64,000 nucleotides of DNA from Paenibacillus oryzisoli (lineage in GTDB: Bacteria > Bacillota > Bacilli > Paenibacillales > NBRC-103111). Numbering within the stretch: position 1 is the stretch's first letter; each line of letters opens with the position of its first letter. A program made the translations under genes and the position numbers. Below are positions 1 to 8,408 of this stretch, one piece after another. A model generated the notes under the pieces. The model was given only the letters and a program-made list of their open reading frames with translations. It did no database searches and was not told the origin of the DNA. The stretch lies in assembly GCF_001653565.1 (NCBI RefSeq), contig NZ_LYPB01000072.1:1-64000 (forward strand), in the 5' to 3' direction.

Positions 1-150
1 ACACTACACTACACTACACTACACTACACTACACTACACTACACTACACTACACTACACTACACTACTCTACTCAACACTACACTACACTACTCTACTCT
101 ACTCAACACTACTCTACTCTACTCTACTCTACTCTACTCTACTCACTCAC
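1..150. repeat. Pentanucleotide simple-sequence tract (ACACT/CTACT)
   Basis: The window opens inside an almost pure ACACT pentamer tract that becomes interspersed with CTACT pentamers and ends near position 150. It probably continues to the left of the window. Positions 151-255 are pyrimidine-rich and hold no gene; the only other structure before ilvE is the hairpin at 256-286. Three further simple-sequence tracts in the window (21.4, 36.8-37.3 and 42.4 kb) also use short CTA/TAG-containing units. Confidence 0.9.
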
Positions 151-255
151 CTTACCCCAACTCAGCTTTACACCCCAACTCAACTCCCCCCCCAACCACA
201 GACATGAAACATTAATTTGTTTACAAGCCAACCTGCGCACATACAGCCTGGATGC

Positions 256-286
256 CAAAAACCGACGAATTGGCATATTCGTCGGT
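256..286 (-). terminator. Rho-independent terminator of ilvE
   Basis: A perfect 10-bp stem, ACCGACGAAT (261-270) and ATTCGTCGGT (277-286), closes a 6-nt loop. Read on the minus strand it is followed by five T residues. It lies 55 bp past the ilvE stop. Confidence 0.8.
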
Positions 287-340
287 CTGTGATTGCACAT
301 TTAGTTAGTTTGGTAATTTGAATTTCACGATGATCCGGAC

Positions 341-1411
341 TTAAACCTTTAACAACCAATCGAAAGTGTCTGGCAGTTTACCGCATTGAATTCCTGTAAT
401 CGTTGTATACAGTCGCTCCACAAGCTGGCCAATCTCACCATGGTTCACAACCATCGGTGTACCGTTCCACAGCAGGCTGCCAATTGGTGAGACAACTGCA
501 GCGGTGCCGGTGCCGAAAGCCTCTTCCAACGTTCCATCTGCATGAGCTTGAACGATGTCATCGATTGAAATTTTTCGCTCAGAAACGGAGATACCCCATT
601 CTTTCAGCAGGTGGATGATACTTCCACGCGTGATTCCTTCCAGAATGCTGCCGCTGAGGCTAGGCGTGACGACTTCTCCATTAATTTTGAAAAAGACATT
701 CATACTGCCGACTTCTTCTAAATACTTCTTCTCAATCGCGTCGAGCCATAGCACTTGAGCACAGTTATGTTCTTTTGCCAGCGTTTGTGCCTTTAAGCTA
801 GCGGCATAATTGCCGGCTACTTTGGCATTGCCTGTTCCACCTTGCACGGATCGAGCATAGTAACTTTCTACAAGGATGTTAATCGGCTGTAGACCCTCAT
901 CATAGTAAGCATCAACAGGTGACATAATGATGATAAAGGAATACTTCATAGATGGGCGGACACCTAGAATCGCTTCTGTTGCAATAATGAAAGGACGAAT
1001 GTATAAGGATGAGCCCTTTTTCTTCGGCACCCAAGCCGCATCAACACGAACTAATTCCTGAATGGCGCGGACAACGAATTCTTCATCCATTTGCGGGATG
1101 CTCAGACGTTCGCTAGAGCGGTTCAATCGTTTAGCATTTTGATCGGGGCGAAATAAAACGACTTCATCGTTCTCGGTGCGAAATGCCTTCATGCCCTCGA
1201 AAACAGCTTGCCCATAATGGAAAACCATTGCCGCGGGATCATGGGAGATCGGACCGTAAGGAATGATGCGCGGATCATGCCAGCCTTGGCCTTCTTCATA
1301 ATCCATCATAAACATATGATTGGTAAAAAGTTTTCCAAACCCCAGATTTTCGTCTAAATTGGGCAGGGGCTTGCTATGCAAATTGGGTTCAATGCGAATG
1401 CTTCCGTACAT
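341..1411 (-). CDS. ilvE: Branched-chain amino acid aminotransferase
   Basis: This is a 356-aa PLP-dependent fold-type IV aminotransferase that interconverts leucine, isoleucine or valine with their 2-oxo acids using glutamate/2-oxoglutarate, in the cytoplasm. The family signature is clear: the Schiff-base lysine is Lys197 in GGTGNAKVAGNYAAS, followed by the EVGSMNVFF segment (233-241) and GTGTAAVVSP near the C-terminus that binds the PLP phosphate. Length is typical for the long BCAT group (about 355-365 aa). An AAAGGTGG ribosome binding site sits about 9 nt before the ATG. It is divergent from a LysR gene, with short symmetrical elements between them, so local control by that regulator is plausible but inferred. 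Confidence 0.95.
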   Translation of the reverse strand: MYGSIRIEPNLHSKPLPNLDENLGFGKLFTNHMFMMDYEEGQGWHDPRIIPYGPISHDPAAMVFHYGQAVFEGMKAFRTENDEVVLFRPDQNAKRLNRSSERLSIPQMDEEFVVRAIQELVRVDAAWVPKKKGSSLYIRPFIIATEAILGVRPSMKYSFIIIMSPVDAYYDEGLQPINILVESYYARSVQGGTGNAKVAGNYAASLKAQTLAKEHNCAQVLWLDAIEKKYLEEVGSMNVFFKINGEVVTPSLSGSILEGITRGSIIHLLKEWGISVSERKISIDDIVQAHADGTLEEAFGTGTAAVVSPIGSLLWNGTPMVVNHGEIGQLVERLYTTITGIQCGKLPDTFDWLLKV

Positions 1412-1447
1412 ATATTTGTGCCACCTTTCAGGTTGAGGTTCTCACAA

Positions 1448-1528
1448 TCTTTTACCCTTAACTATAGAAAATCCGCAATCATTGATCAATTGCGATTTAT
1501 CAATTACTATCATAGTTAATAGCTATGA
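1448..1528. promoter_or_regulatory. Putative LysR operator region between ilvE and the LysR gene
   Basis: The spacer between the divergent genes contains a perfect inverted repeat TCATAG-7 bp-CTATGA (1510-1528). A second symmetrical stretch, GCAAT...ATTGC around TGATCA, lies near 1474-1493. LysR-type regulators usually bind T-N11-A inverted repeats upstream of their own gene and of the divergent target. Binding is inferred from position and symmetry only. Confidence 0.45.
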
Positions 1529-1542
1529 TCGGGGGGCTTCAG

Positions 1543-2433
1543 GTGGATTATCGGTTATTGGTGTATTTTTTGGCGGTGTGCGAGGAGCTGCACTTCACCA
1601 AAGCGGCAGAAAGGCTGGGTATTAGTCAGCCTACACTGAGTCAACAGATCCGGTTACTTGAGGATCGAGTGGGTTCCCCACTTTTTCAACGCATCGGCAA
1701 AAAGATTTATGTCACGGAAGCGGGCGAGATTTTGCGCAAGCATAGCCGTAATATTTTTCATGAGCTGGAGCAAGCGCAGACGGCGATGAATGAGCTCCAA
1801 GGGATGCAGCGCGGGCGATTGCGAATCGGTTGTTCAGGGAATCATTTGCTGACAGCGACGATCATGACGTTTCATGCCAAATACCCCAAAATCGAGCTGT
1901 CGGTGATGGAGCTGGCAACGGAGGAGACGAAAGAAAAGCTGCTGAGCAATGAGTTGGATGTGGGTGTGGTTTTTTTGCCAGAAGAGGACGAGCAGCTGCG
2001 GTGTATGCCGTTGTACCAAGAGAAGCTCCAGCTCGTGGTATCGACTCAGCATGCATTTGCCCAAGCGCAGGTAAAGGAGATCCGATTGGCGGAGTTGACA
2101 AATATTCCTATTGCAATGCTGCAGCAGAAGTTCTATGTTCGGCAAATGATGGATAACTGCTGCACGCAGATCGGTCTTGCTTGGAAGCCCATTGTGGAAC
2201 TATCCACACTTGAATCCCTGTTGCAAATGGCGAGGCATCATGTGTGTGGCGCGATTTTGCCTCAATCCTATGTAGCTGGTATGGGCGATCAGATGCGTGA
2301 GCAGAAGCTGTGCGCGATTCCTATTATTGATCCCATTCCGCAGAAGGAAGTGGGTATTGTGTATCGGAAGGATATGTTTCTGTGTAAAACGATGGATACG
2401 TTCGTGAAGCAGGTTATCCAAGAATTTGCTTAG
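1543..2433 (+). CDS. LysR-family transcriptional regulator
   Basis: A LysR-type regulator of about 296 aa. The N-terminal winged helix-turn-helix is unmistakable (FTKAAERLGISQPTLSQQIR, roughly residues 18-37), followed by the dimerisation helix and a periplasmic-binding-protein-like effector domain (RGRLRIGCSGN onwards). An upstream in-frame ATG at 1525 exists, but GTG at 1543 is preferred: GGGGGG (1531-1536) gives it a ribosome binding site at 6 nt, and the resulting start fits the usual N-terminus of the family. Divergent from ilvE; the effector is unknown. It is followed after a short gap by a methyltransferase gene on the same strand. Confidence 0.9.
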   Translation: MDYRLLVYFLAVCEELHFTKAAERLGISQPTLSQQIRLLEDRVGSPLFQRIGKKIYVTEAGEILRKHSRNIFHELEQAQTAMNELQGMQRGRLRIGCSGNHLLTATIMTFHAKYPKIELSVMELATEETKEKLLSNELDVGVVFLPEEDEQLRCMPLYQEKLQLVVSTQHAFAQAQVKEIRLAELTNIPIAMLQQKFYVRQMMDNCCTQIGLAWKPIVELSTLESLLQMARHHVCGAILPQSYVAGMGDQMREQKLCAIPIIDPIPQKEVGIVYRKDMFLCKTMDTFVKQVIQEFA

Positions 2434-2462
2434 CGTGAGGGAATAGTGAGGGTTTGGAGTTG

Positions 2463-3500
2463 ATGAGTATGGAAGGTAAAAGCACAGAACTTAGAAGTGC
2501 AGAAGAAAAGAGAATAGAACCTAAGAGTCCAGAGGAAAAAAGCGGGAAATATGTGTATGTATTTGCCTGTCATGAAGATGAACAGGCGTTGTGTCAATTG
2601 GAGCTGCGCACATTGCTGGGCGCAGAGGCTGTCATCGGCGCGCGCTACGCGGTCAGCGCGCACAAGGTAGAGCCGAGCCGCAGCCCGTTTCTGAAGCTGC
2701 GGCTGGATGTTGCCTTCGAGGCCGACAGCCTAACGGAGCTGGCCTCGGAACTGGAGACGTTGACCGTGCGCGGCGCAACGTTCAAGGTCGTGTTCGCGGA
2801 GACGGACACGGCGGTCAGCTATGACCGCCAGCGAAGCGTCGAGCGTGAACTAGGGCTGGGGCTGCGCGGCAAGGCCGAGATGCGCAGGCCAGAGCAATAT
2901 TTCGCCGTGACGGAGCTGGACAGCCGGTGGCTGTTCGGCGAATGTCGCTACGGCGAAGCCGTGTGGCTTCAGCATCAGTCGAAGCCACAGAACTACTCCA
3001 CCGCCCTTGGTACGCGTCTCGCGCGGGCGGTGGTGAACATTGCCGTGCCCGAAGTCGCGGGCACGCGGGTCATTGACCCGTGCTGCGGCATCGGCACGGT
3101 GCTGGTGGAGGCGATGTCGATGGGGATCGACATCGTGGGTTACGACATCAACCCGCTGGCCGTGCGCGGCGCGCGGGTGAATTTGGACCACTTCGGCATG
3201 CCGGACGTGGTCCAGATCGCCGACATGCGGACGCTCGTTCCGCATTCTACAGCCCTGCAGGGCAGCCCAGAGCCGATCTACGATGCGCTCATTCTGGACA
3301 TGCCGTACAATCTTTGTTCCGTTCTGCCGGAGTCAGAGAAGCTGGAGAAGCTGCAAACCGCTCGACGATTAGCGCGGCGTGCGGTCATTATTACAACTGA
3401 GCAGATGGACCCGCTGCTATCGGAAGCCGGGTTTCATATCGACGCACGCTGCACCGTGAACAAAGGCAATTTCAGTCGGCAAATTATCGTCTGCGTCTAG
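2463..3500 (+). CDS. TRM11/THUMP-type RNA methyltransferase-like protein
   Basis: A SAM-dependent methyltransferase of the UPF0020/TRM11 type (about 345 aa). Motif I DPCCGIGTVLVEA lies near residues 205-217 and is followed by a GYDINPLAVRGARVN acidic-loop motif. Motif IV reads LDMPYN, a variant of the (D/N)PPY motif of N-methylating enzymes with Met for the first Pro. The N-terminal half resembles a THUMP-like substrate-binding region. The first 30 residues are a charged low-complexity tail rich in Glu, Lys and Ser. The start is ambiguous: TTG 2454, ATG 2463 and ATG 2469 are in frame, with GAGG and GGAG sequences nearby. From about 2600 to 3250 the gene is markedly GC-richer than its neighbours. 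Target RNA unknown. Confidence 0.75.
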   Translation: MSMEGKSTELRSAEEKRIEPKSPEEKSGKYVYVFACHEDEQALCQLELRTLLGAEAVIGARYAVSAHKVEPSRSPFLKLRLDVAFEADSLTELASELETLTVRGATFKVVFAETDTAVSYDRQRSVERELGLGLRGKAEMRRPEQYFAVTELDSRWLFGECRYGEAVWLQHQSKPQNYSTALGTRLARAVVNIAVPEVAGTRVIDPCCGIGTVLVEAMSMGIDIVGYDINPLAVRGARVNLDHFGMPDVVQIADMRTLVPHSTALQGSPEPIYDALILDMPYNLCSVLPESEKLEKLQTARRLARRAVIITTEQMDPLLSEAGFHIDARCTVNKGNFSRQIIVCV

Positions 3501-3506
3501 CCTGGT

Positions 3507-4136
3507 TTAGTACATCATTTTCCCGAGCGGACCGTCTTCAGCAATGATATCCTGGAGCGCGTACACCGAAATCGGGAAGTACAGGAACCCATACACATAA
3601 GCGGCTAGCTCATACAGTTGGAAATAGATAACAAGGGATTTATCTGCCACATAGAAATCTTGATCAGGGCGAATACTTGTAAATTCGACTAACAAAGGAA
3701 TCTCACGCCGCTTAATTTCGTCAGCAATCATGGCGCTAAGTCTGGCAACATAATCGCTGCCAGGCTTAAATAACTCGCTCAGCGTATAGTTTTTACCCGT
3801 TTCAGTACTGAACGTTAATGATTTCTGTATCGTGTTGCCATGTGCGCCGCCAGAGAAAGCATAATTGATCAAAGATAAACTAAGTACGCGGCGTTCATTT
3901 GTTTTAATCTCGTAGTAGGCCGTTACATCCGTTGATGGGTTATGCGGGTAGCCTTGATCGTGTAACTGCTGGTTCACGGCATCGACAATCGTAGTGTTAA
4001 TGGTATGCTGCACCTTAGGCGAATTCATATGAATCACAGCCGGGTACAACAGGTTTAATTTGCTCTTTAGCACTTTATAGGTTTGTATACTAACGGGTTG
4101 GTGTTCCAATTCTAAGTCCTGGTCCATGTCTCTCAT
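3507..4136 (-). CDS. DUF3298/RsiV-like domain protein without a membrane anchor
   Basis: A 209-aa protein whose second half matches the DUF3298 region of RsiV-type proteins (YAFSGGAHGN around residues 92-101, then TFSTETGKNYTLSELFKPGS), preceded by a DUF4163-like segment. In RsiV this module lies outside the membrane and binds lysozyme; here no signal peptide or transmembrane segment is visible, so location and partner are uncertain. The gene converges on the methyltransferase gene with only 6 bp between stop codons. An AGGGATG-like ribosome binding site precedes the ATG; a second Met three residues in is also possible. Confidence 0.6.
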   Translation of the reverse strand: MRDMDQDLELEHQPVSIQTYKVLKSKLNLLYPAVIHMNSPKVQHTINTTIVDAVNQQLHDQGYPHNPSTDVTAYYEIKTNERRVLSLSLINYAFSGGAHGNTIQKSLTFSTETGKNYTLSELFKPGSDYVARLSAMIADEIKRREIPLLVEFTSIRPDQDFYVADKSLVIYFQLYELAAYVYGFLYFPISVYALQDIIAEDGPLGKMMY

Positions 4137-4227
4137 GTTTCATCATCCCTACGTTTTTGCTACACCATATTCCAAAGATGGGCGTTTGGTTCAATGAATG
4201 AGACCAATTCGTGCCATTGTCAAAGAA

Positions 4228-4273
4228 AAAGAGCTTCCCCTGCATCGCGATTAGCGTGAGGGAAAGCTCTTTA
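4228..4273 (-). terminator. Terminator of the small acidic gene
   Basis: An imperfect stem of AAAGAGCTT-CCC pairing with GGG-AAGCTCTTT encloses an 18-20 nt loop. On the minus strand it ends in TTTTTCTTT, 23 bp after the stop of the gene at 4296. Confidence 0.7.
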
Positions 4274-4295
4274 TTTGATACGGAACTGAACCGAA

Positions 4296-4460
4296 TTATT
4301 CCTGTGAGGTGTTTTCCTCATCACTAGCATCGGATGTTGCACTTTGCAGGGCAGCAGACAATTCCTCTACCTGTTGTTGGGATTGGCTGTCTTCAGCATT
4401 TGCCTGAGCCGCATTAATTGCATGACTTACTACGTCGTCATTACTGTTAGTTGTTGACAT
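4296..4460 (-). CDS. Small acidic Ser/Gln-rich hypothetical protein
   Basis: A 54-aa protein with no recognised family. The start is fixed by a near-perfect AAGGAGGTGA ribosome binding site about 8 nt before ATG 4460; an upstream in-frame ATG at 4511 has no such site. Composition is strongly acidic and hydrophilic (many Ser, Gln, Asn, Asp, Glu; no Cys, no aromatic residues), so it is probably largely disordered or a single amphipathic helix. Its own terminator follows. It lies downstream of the GerA/B/C operon on the same strand, separated by 130 bp. A small spore-associated protein would fit the context, but nothing in the sequence proves that. Confidence 0.65.
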   Translation of the reverse strand: MSTTNSNDDVVSHAINAAQANAEDSQSQQQVEELSAALQSATSDASDEENTSQE

Positions 4461-4590
4461 GGTACAATCACCTCCTTCGCGTTTTCGCCAGAAATCCGGC
4501 GTCGTAAACATAAGCTAAGATTCAACCAACTAAGTATTCTTCGAATAGAGGAAAAATATGCAAAGGGAATAGAAGTTTTTCTCACTGACG

Positions 4591-5691
4591 TTACTCCAAA
4601 ATACCTGTATTCAGAATCTTGACCTTCACTTGTGGTTGAATGGGGAGGGTTGGATACTGCTCGCGCCACCAGTGGATACCGCCAAACAGCTTGGGATGAT
4701 AGGCGGACACTTCATGTCCAAGCTGCAGATAATCGCAATTCGTCTTCTGCAGGGTTGCAATTACGTTAGTTGCCTTTGGTAGGAGATCAGCTGTAATTTG
4801 CTTTTCGAGCTCGGCGAGCATGTCTTTCGTATGTCGTTTACTCTCTAATCCAGCTTCAATGAGTTTCAGATCCAAATCTAACGAGATTGCAATGTCATGA
4901 AGGCGGCCATCCTTAGCGTTAATATGGAAATCGCGATGAGCGTTCTGTACTAAAGCAGTGTAGTGCTTGTCGTTCACCTTACCTGTGATGAGTTGATTTT
5001 TACCGGATGTACCGTCCAGCAGCATGGCTAAGAGGGTATTATCATCATCGAGATTGACGCCTGTATACCTTCCGTCTCGAAATAAAGCCGTACCTGCGAG
5101 ACGAACGCCATTCTCGAAAGGCTCCAACCGATTAAGTGCAAAGTCGTTAAGGAAACCTGCGCCTCCGAGGATATATTGAACTATTTTATTCAAGGGGATT
5201 TTCCCCCTCTTTTTATCATCTTCCAATAAACCTACAAGAAATTCCGACAAGGTCTGATCATTTATTTTTTTCTTACGCAGCAGTTTAGTTAGATCGCCGT
5301 CATACACGGCTAGATAGCCATACAAAGGATTGGCGATGAATTGGCTGATACTATTGAGGTAGTTCAGCGGCTGATCTTTGGCGAATGCGGTGCTTATCAG
5401 AAATAACCGGGTTTCTAGCACAGTAAGAATGCCAGGAAATTCTTTATTTGTTTTACTCACAGCATCATAAATCGTATCACCTGTCGACTCCACGAATACG
5501 TTGTTGGGATTGCCTCCCCCTAGATTAGCATTCTGAAGAGAGGAAATGACACAGCTGACCTGGAGCTCCTTGCTGTCACCTGAGTAATCTACGCCGATGA
5601 CATCGACGAAGAGCAGTTTCTTCAGTTGCGACTGATCCCAACAACCTGTCAGCAGTAAACAGATAAGAAGTGCCGCTACCGATTTCTTCAT
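4591..5691 (-). CDS. GerC-family spore germinant-receptor lipoprotein
   Basis: The C subunit of a GerA-type germinant receptor, a lipoprotein on the outer face of the inner spore membrane that acts with the A and B subunits in nutrient sensing. The 366-aa protein begins with a lipoprotein signal peptide ending in LLTGC (Cys17), followed by the family hallmark WDQSQLKKLLFVDVIGVD and a GerAC C-terminal domain (FGGIHWWREQYP near the end). Its ATG overlaps the stop of the B subunit as ATGA (5688-5691), indicating translational coupling. It is the last gene of the A-B-C operon. Confidence 0.93.
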   Translation of the reverse strand: MKKSVAALLICLLLTGCWDQSQLKKLLFVDVIGVDYSGDSKELQVSCVISSLQNANLGGGNPNNVFVESTGDTIYDAVSKTNKEFPGILTVLETRLFLISTAFAKDQPLNYLNSISQFIANPLYGYLAVYDGDLTKLLRKKKINDQTLSEFLVGLLEDDKKRGKIPLNKIVQYILGGAGFLNDFALNRLEPFENGVRLAGTALFRDGRYTGVNLDDDNTLLAMLLDGTSGKNQLITGKVNDKHYTALVQNAHRDFHINAKDGRLHDIAISLDLDLKLIEAGLESKRHTKDMLAELEKQITADLLPKATNVIATLQKTNCDYLQLGHEVSAYHPKLFGGIHWWREQYPTLPIQPQVKVKILNTGILE

Positions 5692-6785
5692 GTTTCATTC
5701 CTCCTCGTGCCACGCAGCCCAGAAATGATGAGCAGAACAACTGGCAGAGCAACCACCAACGCAATCGACATAATATCCTGTATCGTACCGATCTGCAGAA
5801 TGTCGTTACGCTTCGTTAAGAAGAAACCTCCAAGCAGACAGAGAGCGACTGTCATCCATACCCAAAAATACTGTTTACCCAAGCCACGGCCGCGTAAGTG
5901 CAGGAATGCTTTGGCAGCCATGAAGAAATAGGTATAAATCGTTGCCGATACAATACATACATAGAAAATCAAGAACAAGATATCAATGCTCTGCAAAATA
6001 TCAACGCGATAATTTTTTAATATAAAAATAATAGGTTCCGGAATAACTTCCAGTTGTTTTAAGTTGAACTTCATGGAGCAGATCAGGCAAACGGCAATAT
6101 AAAATACGGCAGTAGCAGCATTCGCTAATGTCATCGAAAGCAGCACCTTTTTTTTACTGTCAGACTGTACATAGGGGTAAGCATAAAGAAGCAGCTCATA
6201 ACCAACATAAGAACTAAAAGCAGAGTAGGCACCTTTCAGAAGCGGGTACCATCCATTGAGTAGAACAGGCAACAAATTTCTCGCATCAAGACCGTAGATT
6301 CCGCTAAATACGATGAGCAAAAAGCTGATGTAAGCGAAGATCATGAAGGTTTGGGATATATTGGCCAACTGCCTGAGTGTTGACGTAGCTGCATAGCCGC
6401 ACACGAGGAGAAGCATAAGAATAAGAACCCATCTCGGCGTGAGCAGAAAGAGCCATCTTTTTAAGATGTCACTATACAGTAGTGTTAACAGTAGTCCCGA
6501 AAAGGCGTAATAGCATCCCAGCAACAAATTGATGCTGGCTCCAATTGGTTTCCCTACAATAAGAGGGATGTAGGCGTAGAAGTTGAGCTTGGGGTAGCGA
6601 CTGCCAAGCCACCAGAGCAGCGTGATGCCTGCTTGTGAGGCTAATGCAGCTAGCAAGACAGCCAGCCATGTATCATGGCCTGCTGATCCTGCTTCGACAT
6701 GTGGCAGAGACAGTACCTCAATTCCGAGCTGAACCATAATAACTAGCGAAATCAGCTGTCTTCTTGTGATGGTTTCTTCTTTCAT
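5688..6785 (-). CDS. GerB-family germinant-receptor membrane subunit
   Basis: The B subunit of a GerA-type receptor, an APC-superfamily-like membrane protein with about ten hydrophobic segments and the likely germinant-binding site. The protein begins MKEETITRRQLISLVIMVQLG, typical of the family. ATG at 6785 is chosen because it overlaps the A-subunit stop as ATGA; a TTG four codons upstream has AAGGAG directly adjacent, which is too close. It sits between the A and C subunit genes and overlaps both by 4 bp. The ligand cannot be predicted from the sequence. Confidence 0.93.
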   Translation of the reverse strand: MKEETITRRQLISLVIMVQLGIEVLSLPHVEAGSAGHDTWLAVLLAALASQAGITLLWWLGSRYPKLNFYAYIPLIVGKPIGASINLLLGCYYAFSGLLLTLLYSDILKRWLFLLTPRWVLILMLLLVCGYAATSTLRQLANISQTFMIFAYISFLLIVFSGIYGLDARNLLPVLLNGWYPLLKGAYSAFSSYVGYELLLYAYPYVQSDSKKKVLLSMTLANAATAVFYIAVCLICSMKFNLKQLEVIPEPIIFILKNYRVDILQSIDILFLIFYVCIVSATIYTYFFMAAKAFLHLRGRGLGKQYFWVWMTVALCLLGGFFLTKRNDILQIGTIQDIMSIALVVALPVVLLIISGLRGTRRNET

Positions 6786-8224
6786 GGGCGTTTCCAACTC
6801 CTTGGATTCCTTAACCTAGTGCGATTGCTCGAAATCGTTTCAATGGGGCGTTTAAGCAATCTCCAAATGGGAACCCGAAATAGCGTATCCTTCGTATCAG
6901 TTAAGGAGAACGGCGGTGTAAAGTAAGGGAGTCCCATGGTTGTCATTTGGCATAGATGTATACAAAGCATCATGAAGAAGAACGCAAGGCCGAACAAGCC
7001 GAACAACGCGGAAAGAAGGAGCGCAGGATAGCTTAACAAGCGAACTGCACTACTCATCTCGTAAGAAGGCAGGACGAAGGAAGCCAAGCCTGTTAGGGCA
7101 GTAACGATAACGATTGTATTGGAAACCAAGTTGGCTTGCACGACAACCGTTCCGATCACGATCCCCCCAACGACGCCAATGGTTTGGCCGACAGGACTCG
7201 CTAGTCTAATGGTTGCTTCTCTTAATATCTCAAGCATGAACATCATGGAAAGCGCCTCTAGAACGGGCGGAAACGTGACGTATTTCAGAGAGCTCTGGAG
7301 TGTATTGACGAAGTTGATTGGTAACAGCTGTGGGTTAAAGGCGCTGACAGCCACATACAAGGCGGGCAGGCCAATCGTAACGAAAAGGCAGCATATGCGC
7401 AAAAGGCGAAAGAATGTACCTATCAGCCAGCTTACTTGATAATCATCAGGACTTTGCAGGAAGGACCAAAACGTTACAGGCATAATGATGACATCTGGTG
7501 ACCCTGCCGTTCCGATGACGACCTTACCCTCCATCAGATAGGAGCGCGCGCGATCAGGCCGTTCCGTAATGAGCAGTTGTGGAAATAGACTGAACTTCTT
7601 CTCTCGGATCAATTCGTCGACAAATCCTGGCGCCTCGACATAGTCAATGTCAATGCTAGCAAGCCTTCTCTCCAGCTCAGTGACGATCGCTGTTGTGGCA
7701 GCCGACTTGATGTACATGACAGCGACCTTCGTCCGCGAAAGGCGTCCAATCGTGTATGTTTTTACAACGAATTCTGTAGAATTGATTAATTTGCGCATCA
7801 AATTAATGTTGGTATCTAAATTCTCAATGAAAGCTTCGTTCGCACCGCGAAGAACTCGTTCATTGATCGGGATATTAATGGAACGCTCCTTCTTCAAATC
7901 GACGCCGAGTAGGTACAGTTTACTTTCTCCGTTTTGATAGAGTACAACTTTACCGTACAATAGGGCTTGAACGGCTTCCTCCCAATGATCTGTTTCAGCA
8001 TAGTCGAGAATCGACACTACTTGGCGAATACCATCCTGAGGGCGGAGAAGCAGCGGCTTTAGAATGAAATCTTGAACAAGGTTCAAATCGACAAGCGATT
8101 CGAAATAAAACAGTTTAAATAATGCTCCTCCCATGAGCAATTCTTTCGATTGAAAGTCGCTTTGTTCGGAGAAAATTTGGTTGAAATAGGCCTCTGCTGT
8201 TTCGATCGTCGGATTTTGTTTCAC
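6782..8224 (-). CDS. GerA-family germinant-receptor subunit A
   Basis: The A subunit of a GerA-type receptor, about 480 aa. The N-terminal soluble domain (about residues 1-270) contains the conserved segment SRTKVAVMYIKSAAT and VEAPGFVDELI; the C-terminal half carries several hydrophobic segments with the hallmark SPVGQTIGVVGGIVIGT. Several starts are possible (ATG 8245, ATG 8230, GTG 8224). GTG 8224 is preferred because GGAGGG lies 7 nt upstream of it but only 1 nt before ATG 8230. First gene of the A-B-C operon, which is expected to be transcribed in the forespore. No SigG promoter could be assigned confidently. Confidence 0.93.
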   Translation of the reverse strand: MKQNPTIETAEAYFNQIFSEQSDFQSKELLMGGALFKLFYFESLVDLNLVQDFILKPLLLRPQDGIRQVVSILDYAETDHWEEAVQALLYGKVVLYQNGESKLYLLGVDLKKERSINIPINERVLRGANEAFIENLDTNINLMRKLINSTEFVVKTYTIGRLSRTKVAVMYIKSAATTAIVTELERRLASIDIDYVEAPGFVDELIREKKFSLFPQLLITERPDRARSYLMEGKVVIGTAGSPDVIIMPVTFWSFLQSPDDYQVSWLIGTFFRLLRICCLFVTIGLPALYVAVSAFNPQLLPINFVNTLQSSLKYVTFPPVLEALSMMFMLEILREATIRLASPVGQTIGVVGGIVIGTVVVQANLVSNTIVIVTALTGLASFVLPSYEMSSAVRLLSYPALLLSALFGLFGLAFFFMMLCIHLCQMTTMGLPYFTPPFSLTDTKDTLFRVPIWRLLKRPIETISSNRTRLRNPRSWKRP

Positions 8225-8326
8225 GCGCATTCCCTCCCTTATCATCAGTTCTCCTTACTCTTTCCTGTAATGCCAGAAATATGTAACTTCATGGGGGGAG
8301 TGATAGAGAGAGGGTTCATATTTATC

Positions 8327-8343
8327 TATAGGTATTACCTATA
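8327..8343. promoter_or_regulatory. 17-bp palindrome between gerA and the PPOX gene
   Basis: TATAGGTA and TACCTATA flank a single central base, giving a near-perfect 17-bp palindrome in the divergent intergenic region. It could be an operator for either gene; no regulator is known. Confidence 0.4.
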
Positions 8344-8362
8344 ACTAACATGTAATTTATGT

Positions 8363-8388
8363 ATTTTACAAATAGACCTAAGGGGTAC
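8363..8388 (+). promoter_or_regulatory. Possible SigB-type promoter of the PPOX gene
   Basis: ATTTTA (8363-8368), a 14-bp spacer and GGGTAC (8383-8388). The -10-like hexamer and spacer length equal those of the ytxH and dps promoters in this window, but the -35 hexamer differs from GTTTCA at two positions. PPOX-fold general stress proteins are SigB targets in B. subtilis, which makes the match worth noting. Confidence 0.4.
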
Positions 8389-8408
8389 ATAATAGAAGAA
8401 AATGGGAA

